This document shows, one piece after another, positions 33,098 through 41,694 of a stretch of DNA of 41,796 nt. The number at the start of each line of letters is the position of its first letter. Within the stretch, counting starts at the first letter, position 1. Below the pieces are notes generated by a model that was not told the origin of the DNA, ran no database searches, and saw only the letters and a program-made list of their open reading frames with translations. This DNA is from an uncultured Clostridia bacterium (GTDB taxonomy: Bacteria; Bacillota; Clostridia; UBA1381): the NCBI GenBank assembly GCA_934486735.1, contig CAKSQL010000026.1:1-41796 (forward strand), in the 5' to 3' direction. Position numbers and translations under genes: made by a program.

Positions 33098-33856
33098 ATG
33101 TATCAAAAGGAACGGATGGACGAAATTTACGCGATTATCAAGGAAAACGGCTATGTAACGGTCAAATATCTGGTGGAGCAGGTACACTACAGCAATGCGA
33201 CAATAAACCGCGATTTGAATCTTTTGGAAAAGCAGGGGCTTGTAAAAAGGAGCTACGGCGGAGTGGAGACAATCAAGGCAAAGACCGTACCGCTGATGTT
33301 CCGATATCATAAAATGAAAAGTGCAAAGCACAAGATGAGCAAAAAGGCGGCGGAGCTTGTGGGTGACGGCGATACGATTTTTATAGACGGCTCAACCACT
33401 ACCGAGGGAATAGGAAAATACCTGTTTGGAAAAAAGGATATCACCGTTATCACAAACAGCCTTGCGCTTGCACTGAGTCTTGGCGAAATGAACATAGATA
33501 CGATTTGCCTGGGCGGCAGAATCAGGGAATTTCCGAGCGTGGTGACCGATGAGGTCACTATTGATAATGCAAGGCGGTATCGGGTGGATAAGATGTTTTT
33601 TTCAATCGGAGCACTGTCGCACGACGGGAAAATAGCGTCGATTGTTACCGATACCGGCGGAACTCATCTTTTGATGAAAACCATGATGGAAAATTCAAAA
33701 ATCAGCTGCTGCCTGGTAGACCATGAAAAGGTGGGGATAGAGTATAAAACGGTGCTGTGCGGCGTGGATGATGTGGATTATCTCATCACCGATTATGCGT
33801 TTGGCGATGACTTTTGCGGACGGTTCAAAAATACAAAAATCATAACTGTGAAATAA
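33098..33856 (+). CDS. DeoR-family transcriptional regulator
   Basis: A 252-residue regulator. The N-terminal DeoR winged HTH is at about 3-57 (RMDEIYAIIKENGYVTVKYL, SNATINRDLNLLEKQGLVKR). The C-terminal effector domain (DeoRC, ribose-5-phosphate isomerase-like fold) has IFIDGSTTTEGIGKYL, ITVITNSLALALSLGE and CLGGRIREFPSVVTDE, and usually binds a phosphorylated sugar. The ATG at 33098 was chosen because GGGAAGGGG lies upstream; an in-frame ATG at 33053 has no ribosome site. A sugar-phosphate type regulator beside a MATE transporter is an uncommon pairing. It ends at a strong shared terminator. Confidence 0.9.
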   Translation: MYQKERMDEIYAIIKENGYVTVKYLVEQVHYSNATINRDLNLLEKQGLVKRSYGGVETIKAKTVPLMFRYHKMKSAKHKMSKKAAELVGDGDTIFIDGSTTTEGIGKYLFGKKDITVITNSLALALSLGEMNIDTICLGGRIREFPSVVTDEVTIDNARRYRVDKMFFSIGALSHDGKIASIVTDTGGTHLLMKTMMENSKISCCLVDHEKVGIEYKTVLCGVDDVDYLITDYAFGDDFCGRFKNTKIITVK

Positions 33857-33868
33857 AAAGTGGAGATA

Positions 33869-33919
33869 AAAAGCTCCGGAACGCTTGAACAAAATTTGTT
33901 CAAGCGTTCCGGAGCTTTT
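33869..33919. terminator. Bidirectional terminator, 25-bp perfect stem
   Basis: 33869-33893 is fully complementary to 33895-33919, with A-runs on the left and T-runs on the right. It separates the convergent DeoR gene and the GH109-like gene and can end both. Confidence 0.92.
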
Positions 33920-33931
33920 AATTTTTTTTGA

Positions 33932-35140
33932 TTAATCGATAATATTCATGTGCCACTTGCCGTTGGTGAAATCGGGGATATCCACAACAGCACCGCCGTG
34001 CGCTATCGACATTTCCGAAAGTGCGGTTATCGACATCCACGACGCCGCATCGTAGATATCTATCGGCATCGGCTCGTCGTTGCGCAGCGCTTCGAAAAAC
34101 AGCTGAAATTCAAGCCAGTCCATGCCGTCGTGACTACCCTGTACAAAACCGCTTTCGATATATTTCTTCCAAATCGGATGGTCGTATTCATCCTGATACT
34201 TTTCAGCGTTGCCGGCGCATACTTTTTTCCAGTCGATGTCGTGCTTAATATCCTCCTCGCGATCCAAAAATACCGAGTCGGTTGCCTCCTCATACATGCC
34301 TTTTGTTCCGCGGACGGTGAAACCGCGGCTGTAAAAGCGCGGCAGGGTTGTGTCGAGAGTGAGAACAATCGTCTCACCGTTTGCGCATTTGATGACTGTG
34401 GTGACAATGTCGCCCTGGGCAAAGTGTGCATTTTTGAGAAATTCGTCATCGCTCTTGTTTTTCATTATGTACTCATGCAGACCTGCAGATTTCGACGCGG
34501 TCGATGTGAGGGTCAGCATGCGGTTGCCATGGTTGATTTTCAGCACCTTTGCAATAGGTCCGAGGTCGTGCGTGGGATAGTTTTCGCAATTGCGCGTGAG
34601 ATAGTTTCTCAGACGGTAGTGCCGGTTTTCTTTCCCGAATGAAATTTCATTTCTCAAGTCGTGCTGATATCCGCCGGCGCAGTGCACGATTTCGCCAAAT
34701 ACGCCAAGCTCGGTCATATGGAGCGCCATCATTTCGCGTCTGCCGAAGCAGCAGTTTTCAAGGAACATGAACGGGGTGAGAGTTTCTTCGTATGTCTTGA
34801 CAAGCTCATAGCATTGTTCAAGAGTATAGGCTCCGCCAACCTCCATTGCAGTTGCCTTGCCCGCACGCAGAGCGGCGACCGCAATCTCTGTGTGGCTTTC
34901 CCATGCGCTTGTGATGATGATTGTGTTTACGTTTTCATCATTGATGACATCCATGTAATCGATATATTCCTTTGGTCTTTTTCCGCACTTTTTTTCAACC
35001 GAATCCGCACCTTTTTTTACTCTGTCCTCATAGAGGTCACACACTGCCGTAACGTTTTCGCCCTGTTCCAAAATTATGTCGTCAAGCAGCGATTGTCCGC
35101 GGCCGCCGAGGCCGATATAGCCAATTCTTATATCTTTCAT
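33932..35140 (-). CDS. Gfo/Idh/MocA-type enzyme, GH109-like (alpha-N-acetylgalactosaminidase candidate)
   Basis: A 402-residue protein. The NAD-binding Rossmann motif is IGLGGRG (9-15). Several segments match GH109 alpha-N-acetylgalactosaminidases as remembered rather than general sugar oxidoreductases: FLENCCFGRREMM (126-138), GGYQHDLR (156-163) and YPTHDLGP (188-195), with LEFQLFFEALRNDEP near the end. GH109 enzymes use bound NAD for a redox-assisted cleavage of terminal alpha-GalNAc, as on blood group A and mucin glycans. There is no signal peptide, so it would act on imported sugars. Plain dehydrogenase activity remains possible. It is divergent from the AraC gene at 35260, whose predicted sites lie directly upstream of its promoter. 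Confidence 0.8.
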   Translation of the reverse strand: MKDIRIGYIGLGGRGQSLLDDIILEQGENVTAVCDLYEDRVKKGADSVEKKCGKRPKEYIDYMDVINDENVNTIIITSAWESHTEIAVAALRAGKATAMEVGGAYTLEQCYELVKTYEETLTPFMFLENCCFGRREMMALHMTELGVFGEIVHCAGGYQHDLRNEISFGKENRHYRLRNYLTRNCENYPTHDLGPIAKVLKINHGNRMLTLTSTASKSAGLHEYIMKNKSDDEFLKNAHFAQGDIVTTVIKCANGETIVLTLDTTLPRFYSRGFTVRGTKGMYEEATDSVFLDREEDIKHDIDWKKVCAGNAEKYQDEYDHPIWKKYIESGFVQGSHDGMDWLEFQLFFEALRNDEPMPIDIYDAASWMSITALSEMSIAHGGAVVDIPDFTNGKWHMNIID

Positions 35141-35180
35141 TTTTAAATTCTCCTTTACAAAATAAGCATTTTATGCTATA

Positions 35181-35208
35181 ATTATATCATATTAAAATTA
35201 CATGTCTA
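35181..35208 (-). promoter_or_regulatory. Promoter of the GH109-like gene
   Basis: On the minus strand, TAGACA (35208-35203), 16-bp spacer, TATAAT (35186-35181). The weak -35 and short spacer fit a promoter that needs an activator. Confidence 0.6.
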
Positions 35209-35211
35209 TGC

Positions 35212-35242
35212 AATTTCAGACTTAAAATATGTAATTTCAGAC
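35212..35242 (-). promoter_or_regulatory. AraC-type direct-repeat operator
   Basis: AATTTCAGAC occurs at 35212-35221 and 35233-35242, exactly 21 bp apart. That is the classic half-site spacing of AraC-family activators. The pair ends four bases from the -35 of the GH109-like promoter, the usual activating position, and covers the leader of the AraC gene itself. Confidence 0.7.
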
Positions 35243-35259
35243 CAAAGGAGCGTGTAAAA

Positions 35260-36099
35260 ATGTATTATCCCGAATATAGAATAAAAAGAGGAATAGAAAT
35301 CAAATGCATGTACAGTCTGTTTGAGCAACATTTTTGTGACGGGTACTCGTTTCCGGGCGAATCGCATGATTTTTGGGAGTGCATGTGCGTTCTTGACGGC
35401 AGCATAAGGGTGTCCGGGGGCGAGAGGGTGTACAGCCTCGGCGCGGATGATATTATTTTTCACAAGCCGATGGAGCAGCATAAATTTTATGTGGAGAGCA
35501 GCGGCGGTGCAAGAGCCCTGATTTTTTCCTTTTCGGCAGAGGGAAAGTTGATGAAAAAGCTGAGTGTTTTTCATCTTTCATATGAGCAGAAAAAAGCGGT
35601 TTTGTCGCTGCTTGACTATATGCATGCATATGAGGAGGAAGTATCGGATTATAACAGTTATATCACTCAGTTTGAAAAAATTCCCGAGTATTCGCAAATG
35701 GTGTACTGCTGCATAACAAGGCTGTTTCTGATGCTTTGCATAGACGGCAGGATTGCCGAAACCGCGGATGATGCCGATGCCGAAGTTTTCGGAAGCGCGG
35801 TCGGATTTATGAGTGAAAATCTCAATATGAATTTTTCTGTTGAGGATATCGCCGAAAAATGCCATATAAGCGCAACCGGCTTAAAACGTGTTTTTAAAAA
35901 GCTTGCCGGAACGGGCGTACATAAATATTTTCTCCGAATAAAGATAAATAAGGCAACGCAGCTTTTGAGACATGGCAAAAATGTCGGAGAGACGGCGGAG
36001 GAGCTTGGTTTTGACGACAGCGGATATTTTTCAAAGGTTTATAAACGGGAAACGGGCATGTCTCCGTCAAAAATAAGACAGAACAATAATAAAATTTAA
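35260..36099 (+). CDS. AraC-family regulator of the GH109-like gene
   Basis: A 279-residue regulator. Residues about 15-95 form a cupin sensing domain (HDFWECMCVLDGSIRVSGGE, YSLGADDIIFHKPMEQHKF). Residues about 175-275 are the double HTH (SVEDIAEKCHISATGLKRVF, ETAEELGFDDSGYFSKVYKR, ending TGMSPSKIRQ). Start preceded by AAAGGAG. It is divergent from the GH109-like gene with a 119-base gap holding tandem 21-bp-spaced repeats, so it very likely activates that gene. The inducer is unknown; an amino sugar would fit. Confidence 0.9.
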   Translation: MYYPEYRIKRGIEIKCMYSLFEQHFCDGYSFPGESHDFWECMCVLDGSIRVSGGERVYSLGADDIIFHKPMEQHKFYVESSGGARALIFSFSAEGKLMKKLSVFHLSYEQKKAVLSLLDYMHAYEEEVSDYNSYITQFEKIPEYSQMVYCCITRLFLMLCIDGRIAETADDADAEVFGSAVGFMSENLNMNFSVEDIAEKCHISATGLKRVFKKLAGTGVHKYFLRIKINKATQLLRHGKNVGETAEELGFDDSGYFSKVYKRETGMSPSKIRQNNNKI

Positions 36100-36127
36100 T
36101 TTTTCTTATATTTTTTGGGGTTTTGGC

Positions 36128-36156
36128 TTGAAATATTTTGTAAGCTGTGATAATAT
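36128..36156 (+). promoter_or_regulatory. Promoter of the RAYT-like gene
   Basis: TTGAAA (36128-36133), 17-bp spacer, TAATAT (36151-36156). The ~120-base leader contains a GGGCGG/CCGCCC hairpin (about 36206-36241) and a GC-rich tail; it could be a REP-like palindrome or an attenuator. Confidence 0.6.
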
Positions 36157-36281
36157 ATTATAGAGACATGGCACGGACCGGGCAAATGCGCCGATATATT
36201 TTACGGAGGGCGGTCTTTTTATGCTGTGATTTATGCCGCCCGGGGCGGTAAGAAAATTTTTGTATGGGAGGAAAGGCTGAA

Positions 36282-37091
36282 ATGGCACGTGCGGCGAGAA
36301 AACTCGGCAGCAGCGGAATATATCACGTGATGCTGAGAGGAAATAACAGGCTTTTCGGGAGCGATTCGGATATTGAATATTTCAGGATGCTTGCCGATAA
36401 ATATTTAAGTGATAAGTGTATGGGCTTGCGCATCCTTGAAAACAAGGTGCATATTATAATTAAAGAAGAAAACGCGCCGCTTTCGGATGTCGTAAAGCCG
36501 CTTTGCACTTCGTATGCAAGATATTGCAACAGGACGCGCGGCGGGAACGGAAAGCTGTTCCGCGGCAGATACAAAAGCGAGCCGCTCGAAACCGAGGACG
36601 AGCTTTTGTCAGCTTTGAAATATATTTACCGCGCCTCTTATGACGAGTATAAAAGGGACGAGCTTATCAAAAATAAATTCAGCCGCAAAAAAATCGAAAA
36701 TGCGGCGGCGGTTTTGGGCATGGACGATTATGAGTCAATGTCGGATGCCGAGCTTTTGAGCGTGATCGAATACGTTTGCGGCGGTGATTTCGATAAACTC
36801 GGCGCAAGCGAAAAAGCAGCGGTGTTTCATGAAAAGGACATCGGCAAAAGAGTGAGAATAGGCTTGGTTTTAAAGGCGCTTGATGTACCCAAAGCGGAAA
36901 ACAAAAAGGAAACATCGAAAGCCAAAAAGAAAGCGCCGAAACCGAGAGCGGTCAAAGCTGAGAGTAAAAAGAAAACGCCAAAAGCGGATAGCAAAAAGAA
37001 GGCGTCAAAGCAGAAAGCGCCACAAACCGAGATAAAAGAAGAGCCGCAGAAGCAAGAGAAAAAGAAAGAGCTGAGCGTGTGGCTTTTGTAA
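36282..37091 (+). CDS. RAYT-like (Y1 transposase family) protein with lysine-rich tail
   Basis: A 269-residue protein. Residues 1-125 match the Y1/REP-associated transposase family (GIYHVMLRGNNRLF, LSDVVKPLCTSYARYCNRTR, GKLFRGRYKSEPLE, ALKYIYRASY). The active HUH pair normally reads HVH; here it is ENKVH (53-57), with Lys55 replacing the first His. The likely catalytic Tyr114 is kept. Residues about 126-202 are helical, as in longer RAYT-like proteins. Residues 203-264 are a Lys/Ala/Pro-rich, histone H1-like tail (KAKKKAPKPRAVK, KKKTPKADSKKKASKQK). DNA binding is likely and cleavage unlikely, pointing to a domesticated nucleic-acid-binding protein. The ATG at 36282 follows GGAGGAAAGG; an ATG at 36264 would precede that site. 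Confidence 0.8.
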   Translation: MARAARKLGSSGIYHVMLRGNNRLFGSDSDIEYFRMLADKYLSDKCMGLRILENKVHIIIKEENAPLSDVVKPLCTSYARYCNRTRGGNGKLFRGRYKSEPLETEDELLSALKYIYRASYDEYKRDELIKNKFSRKKIENAAAVLGMDDYESMSDAELLSVIEYVCGGDFDKLGASEKAAVFHEKDIGKRVRIGLVLKALDVPKAENKKETSKAKKKAPKPRAVKAESKKKTPKADSKKKASKQKAPQTEIKEEPQKQEKKKELSVWLL

Positions 37092-37149
37092 ACGAAATAT
37101 GGGCAACAGGACGAAATTTTATTATATAAATGATGAAAGGAATTTTTAT

Positions 37150-38295
37150 ATGCTGCGTTATCTTACGGCAGGGGAAACTCATGGAAAATGCCTGACGGTT
37201 ATAGTCGAGGGCGTTCCGGCAGGAGTAAAAACAGATGTCAATAAAATTAACGAAATGCTCGCAAAACGCCAAAAAGGCTATGGCAGAGGCGGCAGAATGC
37301 AGATTGAAAAGGATAAGGCTGAGATTCTTTCGGGAGTGCGCGGCGGATATTCCCTCGGCAGCCCGATTGCAATTAAGATAGAAAACCGCGACTGGGAAAA
37401 CTGGGAAAAGATAATGAGCTCGGAGGAAATCGAGCCGGGGCGCGAAGTGTACTGCCCCCGCCCGGGGCATGCCGATTTGAGCGGCGGACTTAAATATAAT
37501 CACCATGATTTGAGAAATGTCCTGGAGCGCGCGAGCGCCCGAGAAACCGCGGCAAGAGTTGCTGCGGGGGCAATCGCCGAAATGGTGACGGAGAACTTTG
37601 GGATAGAGTATTTGTCGCACGTTGTGAGCATCGGCGAGGTCAGCGATGCGGCGGATATATCGGAAAAAGACTTTTTTGAACGCGCCGCCGATTCCTGCGT
37701 TGGCTTTGCCGACGGCGAATCGGAAAAAAAGGCAGTGGAATATATCGATAAAATAAAGGCGGCAGGCGAGTCCTGCGGCGGAGTTGTGGAGACTATTGTG
37801 CGCGGTGTTGTGCCGGGAATCGGCAGCTATGTGCACTACGACCGAAAACTGGACGGAGCAATTGCCGGTGCGGTCATGAGTATTCAGGCAATCAAGGGCG
37901 TGGAAATCGGCATAGGATTTGAAGCCGCGGATTTGAGCGGCTCTTTGGTGCATGACGAGATTAAATTTGACAACGGATTTTCGCGGATGACCAACCGCGC
38001 AGGTGGAATAGAGGGCGGAATGTCCAACGGCGAGCCGATACGGGTGCGCGCGGCAATGAAACCGATTCCGACGCTGTATACGCCGCTTCGGACGGTGGAT
38101 ATAAATAATAAGGACGAGAAAAAAGCGAGCGTGGAACGCTCGGACGTGTGCGCGGTTCCTGCGTGCGCGGTGGTGGTCGAGTCGGCTGTTGCGTTTGAAA
38201 TCGCAAAGGCATTTTTGGATAAATTCGGCGGTGACTGCCTGGAGGATATCAAGGCATCATATGACGCATATATGGCAAGAATAAAGGCTTTTTAA
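37150..38295 (+). CDS. aroC: Chorismate synthase
   Basis: A 381-residue cytoplasmic enzyme converting 5-enolpyruvylshikimate-3-phosphate to chorismate with reduced FMN, the last common step of aromatic amino acid synthesis. Family signatures are present in order: AGETHGKCLT (7-16), RQKGYGRGGRMQIEKD, RPGHADLSGGLKY, ASARETAARVAAGAIA, and NRAGGIEGGMSNGEPI. Length is normal. The ATG at 37150 (GAAAGGAATTTTTAT upstream) was preferred to an in-frame ATG at 37099, which would add 17 unmatched residues. It lies 58 bases after the RAYT-like gene. No other aro gene is in the window. Confidence 0.95.
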   Translation: MLRYLTAGETHGKCLTVIVEGVPAGVKTDVNKINEMLAKRQKGYGRGGRMQIEKDKAEILSGVRGGYSLGSPIAIKIENRDWENWEKIMSSEEIEPGREVYCPRPGHADLSGGLKYNHHDLRNVLERASARETAARVAAGAIAEMVTENFGIEYLSHVVSIGEVSDAADISEKDFFERAADSCVGFADGESEKKAVEYIDKIKAAGESCGGVVETIVRGVVPGIGSYVHYDRKLDGAIAGAVMSIQAIKGVEIGIGFEAADLSGSLVHDEIKFDNGFSRMTNRAGGIEGGMSNGEPIRVRAAMKPIPTLYTPLRTVDINNKDEKKASVERSDVCAVPACAVVVESAVAFEIAKAFLDKFGGDCLEDIKASYDAYMARIKAF

Positions 38296-38337
38296 GTTAA
38301 GATTATTCCTAAAATCTGTAAAAAAGGAGGGCGGCGT

Positions 38338-38901
38338 ATGGACGAAAAAAAGCTTGCGGCGCAGATAGTCATGGGCGACAGACATGCATTCAACGAGCTT
38401 GTGGAAATGTATCAGAGCAAGGTTATCCACATTTCGTACAGTATGCTGTCCGATTATGAGGATGCCTGCGATGCCGCGCAGGAGGTCTTTATAAAGATTT
38501 ACCGCTCCATAGCGTCGTTTCGCGGAGACAGCTCCCTTTCAACCTGGATATACAGGATAACAAGAAATGTGTGCATGGATTTTATCCGAAAAAGAAAGGA
38601 AGCGCCGGTCAGTATAGACGAGCAAAAGGACGACGCGCCGAAAATTGAAATTGAAGATACTTCAAAATCGCCCGAGCAAATTGCCGAGAAGAATGAGACT
38701 GTGCGCATGGTGCGCGAGGCGATAAACATGCTTGACGAGGGACAGCGTGTGATTATCACGATGTTCGACATCGAGGGAATGAGCTACGAGGAAATTTCCG
38801 CAGCTTTGGAAATCCCCACCGGTACAGTGAAATCAAGGCTTAACAGGGCTCGGCAAAAATTAAAAAAAATTTTATCGGAAAACAGAGAACTTTTTTTGTA
38901 A
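38338..38901 (+). CDS. ECF-type RNA polymerase sigma factor
   Basis: A 187-residue extracytoplasmic-function sigma factor. Region 2 is at about 10-85 (FNELVEMYQSKVIHISYSML, AAQEVFIKIYRSIASFRGDS, LSTWIYRITRNVCMDFIRKR). Region 4 is at about 125-183 (LDEGQRVIITMFDIEGMSYE, EISAALEIPTGTVKSRLNRA). The linker is acidic. AAAGGAGGG precedes the ATG. The next gene encodes a zinc-finger anti-sigma factor, so it is held inactive until an envelope signal arrives. It is 42 bases after aroC, and no separate promoter is obvious. Confidence 0.92.
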   Translation: MDEKKLAAQIVMGDRHAFNELVEMYQSKVIHISYSMLSDYEDACDAAQEVFIKIYRSIASFRGDSSLSTWIYRITRNVCMDFIRKRKEAPVSIDEQKDDAPKIEIEDTSKSPEQIAEKNETVRMVREAINMLDEGQRVIITMFDIEGMSYEEISAALEIPTGTVKSRLNRARQKLKKILSENRELFL

Positions 38902-39003
38902 AACTTACGTCTAATAAACTAGAGAGAAAAAAATCAATGGGCAGTCGGAAAACGACAGCCTTACAGATACTCTGAAAAATCAATGAAAGGAGGCAGGGAA
39001 AAA

Positions 39004-40086
39004 GTGAAAAATTGCAAGGAATTTGAGAACTTGATTGAAGAATATATTGATAATGAACTTGACAGCGAAAAAAAGCTTGAATTTGAAGAACATATTAAGA
39101 CCTGCCCTGCCTGCCGCGAGGAGCTGGGATTTTCAAAAATGCTCAGACAATCGGCAGGAAAAATCGAATTGCCCGAGCCTCCGGCAGATTTTCTCGACAG
39201 AGTAAACGCGGCTTTGGATAAAGAACTTAATGCGGTTGAACCGCCGAGGAAAACAAAGTTTCCGATATTTTCAAGAAGATGGCAGACAGCTGCCGCGGCA
39301 TGTCTTGTTGTGGCTGCATTTCTCGGTGTCAACCTGATGGAGCTTAACGAAGGCTCGAGAAAGCATATTGACACTCCAAACGACACTGCTTTGCCGATAA
39401 CTGAGCAAGCGACTCCGCAGCCGTCCGAAAAAGCCGAAACGGCTGAAACGGATAATGCAGCCGAAGCGACAGCAGCACCGCGTCAGACAAAAAAAGAGAG
39501 CAAAAAAGCTGAAACAAAAACCGAGACTGTGAACGGCACTCGGGAAGAAGTAAAGGAAGAAATTGCACCGGCAGCGCCGACCGTGCCGCCGCAAAAGGAA
39601 ATTGCGGAGGCAGAAATTAAAAAAACCGAGCCTGCCGCAGCAAACGAGCAGGTGACGGAAAAACAAGCGGACAGCAGCGCGGCGGCTTATCAAAGCAGCG
39701 AGCCTGCCGAGACATCCGCGAATGATATCATGCTGATGAAGAGTGATTTTGTGATAGAATCCGGAGCAGCCGCCAAAATGCAAAGCGAGGACTCTGCCGA
39801 CGGCGGAATTGCAAGCGGTTCGGGCGGAGGAGCTGCTGCATCGCCGGTGAGAAGCAAAGGCTTGTCAGATACGGCGGATATCGCCGTAGGAACGTTGATT
39901 GTGACAGCGGATAAGCTGAATGAGGCAAAAAATCTTGCGATGCACTTCGGCAGTTCGGAAAACGGTATTTTCGGAATGACAGCCGAAAAGTATAAAGAAT
40001 ATTTAAGCGCACTCGAAAGTGCAGGCATCGATTATATCGACGCGGTCGAATCGGACGGAGCGGTCAGATTCGAAATAAAAAATTAA
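39004..40086 (+). CDS. Membrane anti-sigma factor with zinc-finger domain
   Basis: A 360-residue partner of the preceding sigma factor. Residues 1-60 are a zinc-binding anti-sigma domain with His30-x3-Cys34-x2-Cys37 (EEHIKTCPACREEL). One transmembrane helix lies at about 94-112 (TAAAACLVVAAFLGVNLM). The outer part is a long Ala/Glu/Pro/Lys low-complexity stalk (about 120-235) followed by a folded C-terminal domain (VGTLIVTADKLNEAKNLAMH, YLSALESAGIDYIDAV) that may sense the envelope. The GTG at 39004 was chosen because AAAGGAGG lies between it and an upstream in-frame ATG at 38983. A 102-base gap separates the two genes. Confidence 0.88.
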   Translation: MKNCKEFENLIEEYIDNELDSEKKLEFEEHIKTCPACREELGFSKMLRQSAGKIELPEPPADFLDRVNAALDKELNAVEPPRKTKFPIFSRRWQTAAAACLVVAAFLGVNLMELNEGSRKHIDTPNDTALPITEQATPQPSEKAETAETDNAAEATAAPRQTKKESKKAETKTETVNGTREEVKEEIAPAAPTVPPQKEIAEAEIKKTEPAAANEQVTEKQADSSAAAYQSSEPAETSANDIMLMKSDFVIESGAAAKMQSEDSADGGIASGSGGGAAASPVRSKGLSDTADIAVGTLIVTADKLNEAKNLAMHFGSSENGIFGMTAEKYKEYLSALESAGIDYIDAVESDGAVRFEIKN

Positions 40087-40103
40087 ATCAAGAGATAAAA
40101 AGC

Positions 40104-40145
40104 AATCCACATCCCAAAGGGCGGAGGATGCGGAACGTTTTTTAT
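40104..40145 (+). terminator. Terminator of the sigma/anti-sigma unit
   Basis: TCCACATCC (40106-40114) pairs with GGATGCGGA (40126-40134) with one mismatch, followed by a T-run. Confidence 0.75.
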
Positions 40146-40177
40146 TTGTGCAAAAATGAGAAAGTGGTCGCAGATGA

Positions 40178-40206
40178 TTGCTTTCTCGTTCTTTTTGTGG
40201 TAAAAT
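40178..40206 (+). promoter_or_regulatory. Promoter of the final HTH gene
   Basis: TTGCTT (40178-40183), 17-bp spacer, TAAAAT (40201-40206). A small GC hairpin (about 40219-40234) stands in the leader shortly before the ribosome site. Confidence 0.6.
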
Positions 40207-40259
40207 ATAGATATTAGTTGCCGCCGGGCGGCGAAAAATATTTATAAGGAATGAAAGTA

Positions 40260-41663
40260 ATGAACATAAATACCTTCGGACAATTTTTAAATATAATTAT
40301 GCAGACGAGGAATCTGAGTGCGGCAAAGCTTGCCGAGCTGACCGGAAACAAGAGCAAAACGGCTGTGCTGAGGCTCTTAAACGATAAAAGCAGCCTCAAA
40401 ACAATTATGAAATTCGCCGAGAGCCTGGCAGGGGTGATCGAGCTTACTCCGGAAGAAAGCGAGTGCATGCGGCACATTTTAACCGGCGACAGCATTACTC
40501 CGACGCAGAAAAATGCAATGGACAGCCTGCTTGTGCTGTTCAAAAAGGATGAGGGAAGCAAAGCGGAAATGACATGCACGACGTATAATGCCGAGCCGGT
40601 CAATCAAAAAATTCCGCTTTATGAGCTTTTTAAAATATGCGTTGATTATGAAAGCGATGTCATAATTGAAGATATTGTGACAAAGGAGCTTGTTTTTGCT
40701 CTGGACAAGATAATTCACGAAACGGCGGAAAGAGAGTTCTCACCGCAGATAAGCCATTTTTTTAAAGCCGATGAGGGGATAGAGGCAAAGGGAAAGCAGC
40801 TTTTGTCGCTTATGAAGCTTTCGACATATATGGAGTATAATGCATATGAAGTCAGGCGCAGAACGGCGATAGAAAAAAGGGTAATAATTCTGACCTGCCG
40901 GGACGGAAAAAGGTACATGCGGCTGATAGAATTTTATGATGTCAACAAGCTTTACTATACCGATACCGAGATAAACGATATATTTTACAAGCACCTGCTG
41001 CGCAGGCGTGACATTTTGATTGAGCATTCCGGCGCACTTCGCAGCGAGCCTATGAAGCCGGAGCAGCTTTTGGAAACGCTCAAAATAATGGCATATTACG
41101 ACCCGATGCCGGCATTGCAGATCAATTCGACGCCTCCGTACATGTTTATCCCGTTTGATATACAGCGCAGATTGTTTGAGGACTGTAATTACATCGGCTT
41201 GGGGAAAGAGCATCCGTACATAAAGCCGATTGTTGAGCTGCTGCGCACACGTGCGGAATTTATAGATAAAAATGTTATGCCGAGAAAGATGATATTTACA
41301 ATTGACGGACTCAAAAGCTTTTTCGCGAACGGCAGAACAGGCGATTATTTCCGCCTTTTGGGACCGCTGACGGCGGACGAGTGCAGAATAACCTTGAAAA
41401 ATATTTTGAAAAAGGAGGGTATTCGGTGCAGGCTTTTAAAAAAGGACTATTCGATATATGATACCGAGTTTATAGTATTCGGCGACAGGAATATTATCAT
41501 ATATGACCCGATCTGGGGCTGGTGGAAAGACAGCACGATGGCGGAGCTGGAGGATAAGCGGATGGCGAGGATTCTGACCGATTTTTATAACAAAGTTCTT
41601 TGGGAAAGCTGCTGCTACAGCGAAAGCGAGAGCAGACAAATGATAGAGGATATTTTGTCGTAA
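40260..41663 (+). CDS. Protein with N-terminal HTH, function unknown
   Basis: A 467-residue cytoplasmic protein. Residues about 5-60 look like a lambda-repressor/XRE-type HTH (FGQFLNIIMQTRNLSAAKLA, ELTGNKSKTAVLRLLNDKSS), so DNA binding is likely. The remaining ~400 residues are mixed alpha/beta without a family I recognise; notable segments are RRRTAIEKRVIILTCRDGKR, TPPYMFIPFDIQRRLFED and NIIIYDPIWGWWKDSTMAEL. The arrangement suggests a large effector or protein-interaction region as in some stand-alone regulators. The ATG at 40260 fits AAGGA at 40244-40248 better than the ATG at 40251. It is a single-gene unit with its own promoter. Confidence 0.7.
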   Translation: MNINTFGQFLNIIMQTRNLSAAKLAELTGNKSKTAVLRLLNDKSSLKTIMKFAESLAGVIELTPEESECMRHILTGDSITPTQKNAMDSLLVLFKKDEGSKAEMTCTTYNAEPVNQKIPLYELFKICVDYESDVIIEDIVTKELVFALDKIIHETAEREFSPQISHFFKADEGIEAKGKQLLSLMKLSTYMEYNAYEVRRRTAIEKRVIILTCRDGKRYMRLIEFYDVNKLYYTDTEINDIFYKHLLRRRDILIEHSGALRSEPMKPEQLLETLKIMAYYDPMPALQINSTPPYMFIPFDIQRRLFEDCNYIGLGKEHPYIKPIVELLRTRAEFIDKNVMPRKMIFTIDGLKSFFANGRTGDYFRLLGPLTADECRITLKNILKKEGIRCRLLKKDYSIYDTEFIVFGDRNIIIYDPIWGWWKDSTMAELEDKRMARILTDFYNKVLWESCCYSESESRQMIEDILS

Positions 41664-41694
41664 ATATGATTGGTATTATTTTTTTAAATTACAA

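Noticed and set aside
36168..36251. 27-codon open frame upstream of the RAYT-like gene, also starting with MAR
   Set aside because: It lies in the leader with no ribosome site and starts almost at the predicted transcript start; a leader peptide is possible but unsupported.
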